NCBI GenBank assembly: GCA_959600065.1
Contig: CAUGKZ010000138.1
Span: 1 to 5,622 of the forward strand
From: an uncultured Kroppenstedtia sp.
Lineage (GTDB): Bacteria > Bacillota > Bacilli > Thermoactinomycetales > DSM-45169
DNA: 5,622 nt
Direction of reading: 5' to 3'
The notes under the pieces were generated by a model. That model had not been told where the DNA came from. It was given only the letters and a program-made list of their open reading frames with translations, and did not search any database. The position numbers were made by a program, and so were the translations under genes. Each line of letters starts with the position of its first letter. Position 1 is the first letter of the stretch. This document shows, one piece after another, positions 1 to 5,622 of this stretch.

Positions 1-439
1 GAACCGGCAGGCGATACTTTTGGGCCAACTTCAAGACAATGGGTGCCACCTTTTCGTGACTGTGGACGTGGTGGTGACTGTCGAGGTGAGTCGGTTCCAA
101 TCCCAGAGAGAAAAAGGCTTCCACCTGTCGGGTCAATTCCCGTTCGATGTGTTCCGGCTCAGCCACCTTCTCTAATTCCTTTCCGGATCGAAAGAGGCCC
201 TGTGGATTTACCAACGAGGGCACATCCTCGCATAAAGGGGCGCCACAGGTTAAGACGAGGTGAATTCCCACGCCCAGATCCGGATGTGCCTTGGCCAGCG
301 AGGCAGCATGTTCGGCCCCGGGCATATTGGTCATTAGCGTAGTGGAGGTGACTACCCCGTTTTTAAAACTTTCCAAAATCCCTAGATTGACTCCCTTGGA
401 ATAACCGAAGTCATCTGCGTTGATAATCAGTTGGGTCAT
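1..439 (-). CDS. chbG: ChbG/YdjC-family carbohydrate deacetylase, partial (N-terminal 146 codons)
   Basis: The gene starts at an ATG (439-437) and runs off the left edge, so only the N-terminal half is present (family members are roughly 240-260 residues). Translation opens MTQLIINADDFG, the family signature. Three metal-site positions of the family are visible: the second Asp of ADD (D10), the His of GIHL (H60) and a His in the DSHHHVH cluster (about H124). Family members are cytoplasmic metal-dependent deacetylases; E. coli ChbG removes an N-acetyl group from chitooligosaccharides such as diacetylchitobiose or its 6-phosphate. Position after PTS IIB and IIC genes on the same strand supports action on the imported sugar phosphate, which is inference. 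The Shine-Dalgarno is weak (GGAAAGTGGG just upstream). An in-frame TTG at 457 would add six residues but has no ribosome binding site and is not conserved-looking. The family call is firm; the exact substrate is not. Confidence 0.93.
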   Translation of the reverse strand, partial: MTQLIINADDFGYSKGVNLGILESFKNGVVTSTTLMTNMPGAEHAASLAKAHPDLGVGIHLVLTCGAPLCEDVPSLVNPQGLFRSGKELEKVAEPEHIERELTRQVEAFFSLGLEPTHLDSHHHVHSHEKVAPIVLKLAQKYRLPV

Positions 440-467
440 AAGATTCCCACTTTCCAAGAGGTGTTGT

Positions 468-520
468 TGATCGGAGAGGGTGGGGATGGATTGCCTACTC
501 TGATGGTGAATTTCCGATCA
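468..520. repeat. 8-bp perfect inverted repeat in the IIC-chbG gap
   Basis: TGATCGGA (468-475) and TCCGATCA (513-520) are exact reverse complements separated by 37 bases. They lie in the 139-base noncoding gap between the IIC stop and the chbG start. No T-run follows on the minus strand, so this is not an intrinsic terminator. It could be an operator or a weak mRNA hairpin that separates chbG expression from the PTS genes, or it could be chance. I see no convincing -35/-10 pair in the gap. Confidence 0.35.
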
Positions 521-578
521 TCCTGAGATGCCTGCTGTGAAATTTGTTCCCCTGGGTGTCGACTCTTTCAACACGCTT

Positions 579-1922
579 CTATACGGCGGCTTGCTCGGCG
601 GAGGACTCTGCTCCTTGCTCTTCCTTTAGTTTTTGTTTGTCCCAGATCCTTAGGAAAGGATAGTAGATGCCGATGGCGATGACAAAGTTGATAGCTTGCA
701 TGACGATGCCGGATATTTTCCCTCCCGTGGCCAAGTAACCGCTGATCAGAGGCGGAGTCGTCCAGGGAACGGCTACACCACTGGGTTTGGCGACGAGGCC
801 AGTAGACATGGCTACATAAGTGGTGATGGTTAGCACGAGGGGGATCAGCACAAAGGGAATGATCAACAAGGGATTCAACACAATCGGCATACCGAAGGTG
901 ATCGGCTCATTAATATTGAAGATCCCCGGCCCGATGGCCAGCCGGCCCAAGCTTTTCACCTGAGCACTCTTGGCCCGAAGGATCATGACCACTACCAAGG
1001 CAAGGGTGGCACCGGAGCCTCCAATATAGACCCAAAGATCAAAAAATTGTTGCGTGATCACATTGGGCAATTCAGCGGAAGCATCTGCCTGGAAGGCTTG
1101 ACGGTTCTCATCCATGAGGGAAAGCCAGATCGGTCCCATCACTCCGCCTACGATGGCTGCGCCATGCAAACCCGTAGACCAAAGCAGATGAACCAGCAGT
1201 ACGGCAATCAGAGCTCCGATCAGACTGCCGCCTAGTAGCCCCAAGGGTTTGCTGAGAAGGGTGGAGATAATATTGTGAATACTTTCGAAAGAAGTGACTT
1301 CAATCAACAGGCGGACTGCCCACACTACTAAAATGACCACCAGACCGGGAATCAGGGCGACAAAGGATTTGGCAACTGCCGGCGGGACCCCTTCTGGCAA
1401 CTTGATAACAATATTTTTCTGAATGATATAACGGTAGATTTCTGTTGCGACCAGTCCCAGCACCATCGCCACAAACAATCCTTGGCTGCCCATCAACTGA
1501 ACCGGGATCACTCCGGTAACATCGATGGCTTCCTTAGCCCCTTCCGGAGTGAAAGCCACCGTGTAGGGAGTGGCCAGCAAAAAGGCTGATACAGAAATAG
1601 CCCCTGCCGACACCGGATCGACGTTATATTTTTCCGCCAGCCGATAGGCGACTCCAAAGCTGACGATCAGTGCCATAATATCGAAGGTGGCGCTCACCGG
1701 ATACAACAGTTTGTCCTGCCACTGTTCCCCGAAAAATCCCGCCATAAATTCCGGGTAACCTGGGATCGGCAGGGCGGAGATCACCAAGAAGATGGATCCG
1801 ATAATCAACAAAGGCATGGCCAGAATCAGTCCGTCACGAATCGCTTGCAAATGCTTCTGCTCGGCAATTCTTCCGGCAACAGGCATCACATGCTTTTCCA
1901 GAAAACCCACCAGACCTCCCAC
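579..1922 (-). CDS. celB: PTS system Lac-family (cellobiose/chitobiose type) enzyme IIC permease
   Basis: This 447-residue membrane protein is the sugar-translocating component of a Lac-family PTS (COG1455/CelB type; also called ChbC or LicC). It begins with a short cytoplasmic segment (residues 1-28, ending EQKHLQAIRDG), followed by about ten hydrophobic segments, the first at about 31-51 and the last at about 404-425. Family landmarks are LPEGVPPAVAKSF (175-187), TGLHGAA with H253, FNINEPITFGMP with E339, and VPWTTPPLISGYLATGG (385-401). H253 and E339 match the His and Glu that contact sugar in the Bacillus cereus ChbC structure, from memory of that work. The charged tail (429-447) is cytoplasmic and rich in Lys and Glu. 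The start is GTG at 1922, chosen because AAGGAGG sits 8 bases upstream and the N-terminus matches the family. The gene follows IIB by 13 bases. Whether the substrate is cellobiose or diacetylchitobiose cannot be read from IIC alone. Confidence 0.95.
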   Translation of the reverse strand: MGGLVGFLEKHVMPVAGRIAEQKHLQAIRDGLILAMPLLIIGSIFLVISALPIPGYPEFMAGFFGEQWQDKLLYPVSATFDIMALIVSFGVAYRLAEKYNVDPVSAGAISVSAFLLATPYTVAFTPEGAKEAIDVTGVIPVQLMGSQGLFVAMVLGLVATEIYRYIIQKNIVIKLPEGVPPAVAKSFVALIPGLVVILVVWAVRLLIEVTSFESIHNIISTLLSKPLGLLGGSLIGALIAVLLVHLLWSTGLHGAAIVGGVMGPIWLSLMDENRQAFQADASAELPNVITQQFFDLWVYIGGSGATLALVVVMILRAKSAQVKSLGRLAIGPGIFNINEPITFGMPIVLNPLLIIPFVLIPLVLTITTYVAMSTGLVAKPSGVAVPWTTPPLISGYLATGGKISGIVMQAINFVIAIGIYYPFLRIWDKQKLKEEQGAESSAEQAAV

Positions 1923-1930
1923 AGAGAATC

Positions 1931-1937
1931 CCTCCTT
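1931..1937 (-). promoter_or_regulatory. Ribosome binding site of IIC overlapping the IIB stop codon
   Basis: The minus strand reads TAAGGAGGG here: the first two bases of AAGGAGG are the last two bases of the IIB TAA stop (1938-1936). Spacing to the GTG start at 1922 is 8 bases. The overlap supports one transcript and probably coupled translation of IIB and IIC, and it decides the GTG start over the later in-frame ATG at codon 13. Confidence 0.85.
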
Positions 1938-2238
1938 ATTTCTTCAAGTTGATGGCAAACTCCAATACTTTTTTACCGTCCACTCTTCCGTAATCCACGG
2001 GATTGATGACTTCCACCGGAATCCCTTGTTGCTCTGCCGCCTTTTTTAACAGTGGCAGCTTATAGCGGATTTGAGGACCTACCAGCAATACGTTGGCCTC
2101 TGGGATATGCGTGTTTACTTCATCCGCTGAAACCGCCCATATTTTGGCGTCCACCCCTTTCTCTTGGGCGGCTTGTTCCATCCGTGACACTAATAAGCTC
2201 GTCGACATTCCTGCTGCACAACATAACAAAATATTCAT
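1936..2238 (-). CDS. celA: PTS system Lac-family (cellobiose/chitobiose type) enzyme IIB
   Basis: This 100-residue cytoplasmic phosphocarrier is normal length for the family (COG1440/CelA, PTS_IIB lac-type). It starts [17 protein letters not shown], the phosphocysteine loop; C7, directly before AAGMSTS, is the expected active-site Cys, which takes phosphate from EIIA and passes it to the sugar bound in IIC. C6 is an extra neighbouring Cys. Further family features are [19 protein letters not shown] (about residues 50-68) and a [16 protein letters not shown] tail. The ATG at 2238 is preceded by AGGAGG (2252-2247) with 8-base spacing. It is the first gene downstream of the sigma-54 promoter at 2276-2292 and is followed closely by IIC. 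No lac-type EIIA gene, often found beside IIB and IIC in such operons, lies between or around them in this window. Confidence 0.95.
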   Translation of the reverse strand: MNILLCCAAGMSTSLLVSRMEQAAQEKGVDAKIWAVSADEVNTHIPEANVLLVGPQIRYKLPLLKKAAEQQGIPVEVINPVDYGRVDGKKVLEFAINLKK

Positions 2239-2275
2239 TGAACACTCCTCCTTCTCCGATGTACCTCATTCTTAA

Positions 2276-2292
2276 CGCAAAAGATGTGCCAA
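2276..2292 (-). promoter_or_regulatory. Sigma-54 (-24/-12) promoter of the PTS operon
   Basis: On the minus strand the sequence is TTGGCACATCTTTTGCG. It fits the sigma-54 consensus YTGGCACRNNNNTTGCW at every position except the last. The invariant GG (2290-2289) and GC (2278-2277) are 10 bases apart, the required spacing. The predicted transcript start is about 2265, leaving a leader of about 27 bases that carries the AGGAGG site of IIB. The gene directly upstream encodes an activator with the sigma-54-contacting GAFTGA motif, which makes a functional site very likely. No good sigma-A promoter was seen in the same gap. Confidence 0.9.
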
Positions 2293-2302
2293 TCTTTGTT
2301 GG

Positions 2303-2317
2303 AGCCTGTGGGAGGCT
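2303..2317. repeat. Short inverted repeat between activator sites and the -24 box
   Basis: AGCCT (2303-2307) and AGGCT (2313-2317) form a perfect 5-bp inverted repeat around GTGGG, at about -38 to -52 from the predicted start. There is no following T-run in either direction, so it is a poor terminator for the regulator gene. It might be a binding site for an accessory factor; a repeat this short can also arise by chance. Confidence 0.3.
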
Positions 2318-2332
2318 GATCGTTTTCCTACT

Positions 2333-2360
2333 GTGTCATGCGTGTCATCAGTGTGTCGAT
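2333..2360 (-). promoter_or_regulatory. Candidate upstream activator sites (three GACAC repeats)
   Basis: On the minus strand CGACAC (2358-2353), TGACAC (2347-2342) and TGACAC (2338-2333) occur in a row, with starts 11 and 9 bases apart, roughly one helical turn each. The last two sit inside a short inverted pair ACTG...CAGT (2350-2332), and a wider pair TGATCG...CGATCA flanks the whole cluster. The centre is about 80 bases upstream of the predicted sigma-54 start, a normal place for activator binding. I infer that the LevR-type regulator encoded next door binds here; its true operator is not known from the sequence. Confidence 0.5.
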
Positions 2361-2383
2361 CAAGGGGGTTCCTGGTTTACACT

Positions 2384-5131
2384 CTATGAAGAAGTCCGTT
2401 TGGAAGAATCGAAAAAACTCATCATGTAGCAGATTTCATCATCGGACAACTGAATGTCATAGGTGTCCTCCAATCTCTTTAACACGTCCCGTGTGGTTGT
2501 GTAGAGTGAGGGATTGGATCGGATGTATTTTTCCTTGTTTTTGAAGATCACCGATGAATCCCCGGCCAGCAGACGGTCCACCATACAACAGGCGTGGAGC
2601 ACCATCCCGATCAGATCTTTGGTGGGGACGGAGATCTTCAGACGCTGTTGCAGTTCCTCAAAGCAACTCTTGAAATCCGGGACCACCTGACCTGGGTCAG
2701 CATGCAACAGATGGTGTTGCAGGGTGTCGGCCATTTTGTCATAAGCCTCTTCTGTGTCGATCAGGTGTTGAATCTGCTCAATCCCTTCATGGATCACCTC
2801 CTCCGCAGGAAATTGTCTGAGATCGATCTGAAAGAAAAAATCGCTTACAATGCACACTATGGGTCGGGATTGTTTCAGGTGCAAAATACTCTCTTCCAGC
2901 TCTTCTTGGTTGGCGCCATCCAAAGGAATTATCTCCAATCCCGCGGGATCGAAGCTTAGATGTTGGGTCAACACCTTTTGAAGGGTGTGGGAGTCGATGG
3001 AATCCGCTGAACCCACTGTCACAATGGCCCGTTTGTTTCCTTTGTTACTCCCGTTTTTCGAAGAGGAGTCTGTTTCAAAAAGTGTGAGTTGTTTGATGTC
3101 ATCCACCAACTGTTCCAGGGAATATCCGAGGATAGATTTTCTCGTCGCTTCCAATACGTGAGGGGTACTTACCATGGGGAGGGTTTGGATTGGAATTCCG
3201 AGCTCCCCTTCCAACATTTTGCCGAAGTTCATCAGCGACCCCATATCCACCATCAACAACACGCCCCTGTGGGTGGCATATTTTTTTAGATGGGTTTTGG
3301 TTTGTTCATAGATTTCGATCGGATCCATATGAAGAGGCATGTCGATTGCAGCGGGCCCTTCGGTACCTAACAGTTCCCGAGTGACCTCCGCCATTGCAGT
3401 TGCACCCCCGTTGCCGTGGCTGATCACCAGGATGTGTACACTTTCCTCGGCTTCCTCCGCATCTGTCTCATCGAGCACAAAAAACATGGTAAGGAATCCG
3501 GCTTCATCGATGGGAACATCCATCCCCGTCTTTTCCTCAATCAATTTGATACAGTCTAGAGCCACGCTAAACTCATCTTTATACATTCGTCGTACGTGGT
3601 TGAGTTGCGGATTGATGATGGTTTTTCCGCTTTCGATCCGCTCAGTGGAAGTCTGGATATGCAACGCCAGCCCTTGCACCACCTTTTCACTCAAACGGGT
3701 GTCCAGCTGGGCTTCCGCATAGCGGACAATCTCATCTGTCAGTTTCATGATCCCAGGGGTGACCATCTTGGCCAGGTTACCTTCTCCCAGTTTCCGGTTC
3801 ATCCTTTTGAAATATTGGGTAAAGTAGTTTTCGATATCGAGGGTCATCAGGGAGTTCAGTTCGTCCTCCTGGAGACCGCGTGATTTCAGTTCGTTATATC
3901 TTTTTTCAATCTTCTTATATACAGAGGAGGAAGGTTCCTCGGGTGTCACAGCAAAAAGCGTATCCGCCTGCTGGGGATGAAATAGATACAGACCGTCATG
4001 AAGGTCCACTGTTTTCCGGGATCCTTTGCTTAATAACAGCCCTTCTTTCGCACCGGGGGGCAGATCGGAGCTGTGGATCTGGACACGCTCTTTTTTGGCA
4101 CTGACGAAATCGGCGTATACTTTGGCGCAGGTGAGTTGAATATCCGTTTTCAGCTGACCGATGTTGTTGAGACAGGGATAATGTAATAAGGCCCGAATCG
4201 TGTTAGGAGAGACATGGATCTCTTTTCCCAGGCGGATCGCCTCTTCCTTGAAAAAATGCAACACCAGTCGATACCGCTCCTCGATACTCCGTTCTCTCAG
4301 AGGAGGGATTCGAATCACCATGGGGATCCGTCTCTTAAATGTCCGCAAGAGGCTGGAGTCGGAATCTTCAGTGGTAGCGGCGATCAGAAGTACCTGGGCC
4401 TTCCTCTCCGTTTCTGATTCCCCTAGACGGCGATAGATCCCTTTATCGATCAACGTGAATAACATTTCCTGCCCTTCAGCGGGCAGACGGTGAACTTCAT
4501 CTAAAAACAGAATTCCGCCATGAGCTTTTTCGATCATTCCTTTTTGTTCCCGGGCTCCGGTGAAAGCCCCCCGGTAAACGCCGAATAACTGACCCAGTAG
4601 CAACTGCGGATTGTTCGCGTAATCGGCGCAATTAAAGATGATGAAGGGGGAATCATCCACCAGGCGATCCACTTCAATGGCGTAGCGGTGCAAACATTCT
4701 GCCAGCATCGATTTGCCGACACCGGTTTCACCCAATAGAAGGATGTGCATGCCGTGAGGTGGATAGAGAAGCGCTGCTTTCCCTTGTTGAATGACGTTTT
4801 TTAAACTGCCGTCCACGCCTAGCAATCGATCCAGGGTGGTCTGGGTTGGCGGGGAATACTCCTGCTCGATGGCAGTAAAAAGAACCGGTCTGCCAGCACT
4901 TTTGCCCACCTTTCCCTCCCGCCATAGTTGATTTAACAGACGACTGACATTGGCCCGGTCCAACCCTAGCAAATCAGCCAGTTCGCTGGCGCTGACCTCT
5001 GCGTTGGCTCCCAACTCATTCAATTTCCGCAAGATGATTTCTTTCCTGCTCAGAGAAGTCTCCGTGGGTTCTTGATGATTGGACAGCTCTCTTCCCTCCT
5101 TCATGATCGCTATGGACAATTTCTCCATCAT
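2384..5131 (-). CDS. LevR-type sigma-54 activator with PRD and PTS EIIA/EIIB-like domains
   Basis: This 915-residue cytoplasmic regulator has the LevR/ManR domain order. Residues about 28-85 form an N-terminal winged helix-turn-helix (ASELADLLGLDRANVSRLL) for DNA binding. Residues about 100-360 are an AAA+ sigma-54 activator domain with Walker A GETGVGKS (134-141), GAFTGA (188-193), Walker B GGILFLDE (205-212) and IPPLRER (275-281). PRD1 spans about 450-555 with H491 in LALHIQTSTERI. An EIIA-Man-like domain spans about 565-685 with H572 in VISHGNGGATAMA. An EIIB-Gat-like domain spans about 700-795, and PRD2 spans about 815-910 with H846 in GMVLHACCMVDRLL. In B. subtilis LevR, HPr-dependent phosphorylation of the EIIA His activates and EIIB-dependent phosphorylation of the PRD2 His inhibits; both His are kept here. 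The EIIB-like domain has Gly (707) where relatives usually have Cys. GGGAG lies 8 bases before the ATG at 5131; the next ATG (5128) is also possible. The likely target is the sigma-54 promoter downstream of its own gene. Confidence 0.95.
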   Translation of the reverse strand: MMEKLSIAIMKEGRELSNHQEPTETSLSRKEIILRKLNELGANAEVSASELADLLGLDRANVSRLLNQLWREGKVGKSAGRPVLFTAIEQEYSPPTQTTLDRLLGVDGSLKNVIQQGKAALLYPPHGMHILLLGETGVGKSMLAECLHRYAIEVDRLVDDSPFIIFNCADYANNPQLLLGQLFGVYRGAFTGAREQKGMIEKAHGGILFLDEVHRLPAEGQEMLFTLIDKGIYRRLGESETERKAQVLLIAATTEDSDSSLLRTFKRRIPMVIRIPPLRERSIEERYRLVLHFFKEEAIRLGKEIHVSPNTIRALLHYPCLNNIGQLKTDIQLTCAKVYADFVSAKKERVQIHSSDLPPGAKEGLLLSKGSRKTVDLHDGLYLFHPQQADTLFAVTPEEPSSSVYKKIEKRYNELKSRGLQEDELNSLMTLDIENYFTQYFKRMNRKLGEGNLAKMVTPGIMKLTDEIVRYAEAQLDTRLSEKVVQGLALHIQTSTERIESGKTIINPQLNHVRRMYKDEFSVALDCIKLIEEKTGMDVPIDEAGFLTMFFVLDETDAEEAEESVHILVISHGNGGATAMAEVTRELLGTEGPAAIDMPLHMDPIEIYEQTKTHLKKYATHRGVLLMVDMGSLMNFGKMLEGELGIPIQTLPMVSTPHVLEATRKSILGYSLEQLVDDIKQLTLFETDSSSKNGSNKGNKRAIVTVGSADSIDSHTLQKVLTQHLSFDPAGLEIIPLDGANQEELEESILHLKQSRPIVCIVSDFFFQIDLRQFPAEEVIHEGIEQIQHLIDTEEAYDKMADTLQHHLLHADPGQVVPDFKSCFEELQQRLKISVPTKDLIGMVLHACCMVDRLLAGDSSVIFKNKEKYIRSNPSLYTTTRDVLKRLEDTYDIQLSDDEICYMMSFFDSSKRTSS

Positions 5132-5169
5132 CAGCTGAACTCCCTTTTACCGAAAATACTTGGCTGGAG

Positions 5170-5195
5170 GAGATCCGGAGTTTCAGGGGGATCTC
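5170..5195. repeat. 7-bp inverted repeat in the divergent intergenic region
   Basis: GAGATCC (5170-5176) and GGATCTC (5189-5195) are perfect reverse complements separated by 12 bases. They lie in the 93 bases between the regulator start (5131, minus) and the small gene start (5225, plus). The place and form suit an operator that could act on either gene, but no regulator can be assigned. I could not identify a clear sigma-A promoter for either direction here. Confidence 0.35.
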
Positions 5196-5207
5196 TGAAG
5201 TGAGATG

Positions 5208-5215
5208 AAGAAGGA
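5208..5215 (+). promoter_or_regulatory. Ribosome binding site that decides the start of the small plus-strand gene
   Basis: AAGAAGGA ends at 5215. It abuts the in-frame TTG at 5216, too close to serve it, but lies 9 bases before the in-frame GTG at 5225 and 12 before the TTG at 5228. The GTG at 5225 is therefore the preferred start. Confidence 0.55.
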
Positions 5216-5224
5216 TTGGATACC

Positions 5225-5485
5225 GTGTTGTATAATGAATCCATATACCAGCTCAATGAGGAACTGGGAAGAAATTGCGGGGTGATCGAGATGGACGATA
5301 ATCAAGGAAGAAAGTTATACCATCACCTGGTGGGCTGCTTGGAACTGACTTCAGAGCAGAAACAGATCCTATGGGATGAACTGCAAAACTGGTTCGGAAC
5401 CAATCCAGAGGAATACGCGGAGCCACCGGAGACGGAGGAGTCGGCGAAGGAGCAGGTACTACAATTGATCCATCGAATGGGATAA
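5225..5485 (+). CDS. Small acidic protein of unknown function
   Basis: I do not recognise this gene. From the GTG at 5225 it encodes 86 residues; a TTG at 5216 would give 89. The product is soluble-looking, with no signal peptide or membrane segment, and is strongly acidic (about 17 Asp/Glu against 6 Lys/Arg). It seems mostly helical. The middle part, about residues 30-55 (YHHLVGCLELTSEQKQILWD and the following ELQNWFG), looks like a compact helical segment. A Glu- and Pro-rich linker follows (NPEEYAEPPETEES), then a short helix EQVLQLIHRMG. There are two Cys (about 18 and 38), too few for a clear metal site. It diverges from the PTS regulator, sharing a 93-base upstream region, so a shared control is possible but not shown. 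The reading frame is supported by its ribosome binding site and protein-like composition, not by homology. Confidence 0.7.
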   Translation: MLYNESIYQLNEELGRNCGVIEMDDNQGRKLYHHLVGCLELTSEQKQILWDELQNWFGTNPEEYAEPPETEESAKEQVLQLIHRMG

Positions 5486-5495
5486 AAAGAGGTTT

Positions 5496-5515
5496 GCGGC
5501 ATGCGCTTTTGCCGC
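5496..5515. repeat. 6-bp hairpin just downstream of the small gene
   Basis: GCGGCA (5496-5501) and TGCCGC (5510-5515) form a perfect stem with an 8-base loop, starting 11 bases after the small gene's stop. On the plus strand no T-run follows. On the minus strand CTTTTTAT follows, but only after six further bases. It may be a weak terminator for a leftward transcript entering from the right, or a 3' end structure for the small gene. Function is uncertain. Confidence 0.35.
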
Positions 5516-5525
5516 TGAAAAGTTA

Positions 5526-5586
5526 TCGGCAGGCGTGGGGAGGCAAAATCTTGGCATGGGATGGGAGCCTCTTCGCCACCTGCCGA
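5526..5586. repeat. Imperfect long inverted repeat in the right-end noncoding region
   Basis: TCGGCAGG (5526-5533) pairs exactly with CCTGCCGA (5579-5586), and inside it GAGGC (5540-5544) pairs with GCCTC (5567-5571), leaving an imperfect internal bulge and a 22-base loop. The 137 bases from 5486 to the right edge show no convincing gene on either strand. The structure could be a transcript-end hairpin, the leader of a gene beyond the edge, or a copy of a dispersed palindromic repeat; the sequence alone does not decide. Confidence 0.45.
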
Positions 5587-5622
5587 AAATCAGTTCCAGA
5601 GCTCGTTCCTTGACGGATAGGG

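Noticed and set aside
43..342. 99-codon plus-strand reading frame
   Set aside because: It is antisense to the chbG coding region, whose translation carries clear family motifs; the plus frame has Pro/Arg-rich, non-protein-like composition.
562..575. Second cre-like string, TGAAAGAGTCGACA, after the IIC stop
   Set aside because: The central CG and the following W positions do not match the consensus; three mismatches.
2314..2329. Possible catabolite control (cre) site on the minus strand around GGAAAACGATCAGC
   Set aside because: The left half and central CG fit, but three consensus positions fail, including the right-hand CW, so it falls below what I would call a site.
3339..3722. 127-codon plus-strand reading frame, and other frames inside the regulator
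   Set aside because: They are antisense or out-of-frame shadows of the 915-residue regulator, lacking ribosome binding sites and family-like content.
5231..5236. Perfect TATAAT, resembling a -10 box on the plus strand
   Set aside because: It lies inside the small gene's first codons, and no -35-like hexamer sits 16-18 bases upstream; it is most simply the codons for Leu-Tyr-Asn.
5610..5615. TTGACG at the right edge as a -35 box
   Set aside because: Any matching -10 would fall outside the window, so it cannot be assessed.
5524..5622. Open minus-strand frames entering from the right edge, one with a helix-like LSVKERALELIFGRW stretch
   Set aside because: The frames are short, run through the inverted repeats, and the rest of the translation is not protein-like; the edge prevents a decision.

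Overview
The window looks like chromosomal DNA of a moderate-GC Gram-positive bacterium in the Bacilli. The evidence is strong GGAGG-type ribosome binding sites, GTG and probable TTG/GTG starts, a Lac-family phosphotransferase (PTS) system of Gram-positive type, and a LevR-type regulator that needs sigma-54. A spore-forming Bacillales lineage is a guess; the sequence does not settle genus or species.

The layout is one minus-strand sugar gene cluster plus one small divergent gene. Reading along the minus strand from right to left: a 915-residue sigma-54 activator with PTS-regulated domains (5131-2384); a 145-base intergenic region with a near-perfect -24/-12 promoter and repeated GACAC elements upstream of it; PTS enzyme IIB (2238-1936); PTS membrane enzyme IIC (1922-579), whose ribosome binding site overlaps the IIB stop; a 139-base gap; and the first 146 codons of a ChbG/YdjC-type carbohydrate deacetylase (439 to beyond the left edge). 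On the plus strand, a small acidic protein of unknown function (5225-5485) diverges from the regulator, followed by about 137 bases with inverted repeats and no convincing gene.

A likely working model: a beta-linked disaccharide enters through IIC and is phosphorylated by IIB. The deacetylase next door suggests diacetylchitobiose or a related N-acetylated sugar rather than plain cellobiose. The regulator senses PTS phosphorylation through its PRD and EIIA-like domains and drives the IIB-IIC operon through the sigma-54 promoter directly downstream of its own gene. No EIIA gene and no phospho-glycosidase lie in the window; they may lie beyond the left edge or elsewhere in the genome.

I found no mobile element, CRISPR array, tRNA or rRNA, and nothing that amounts to a wholly new system. 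The points most worth checking are the self-contained sigma-54 control module, the degenerate EIIB-like domain of the regulator, the absent EIIA, and the unrecognised divergent small gene.
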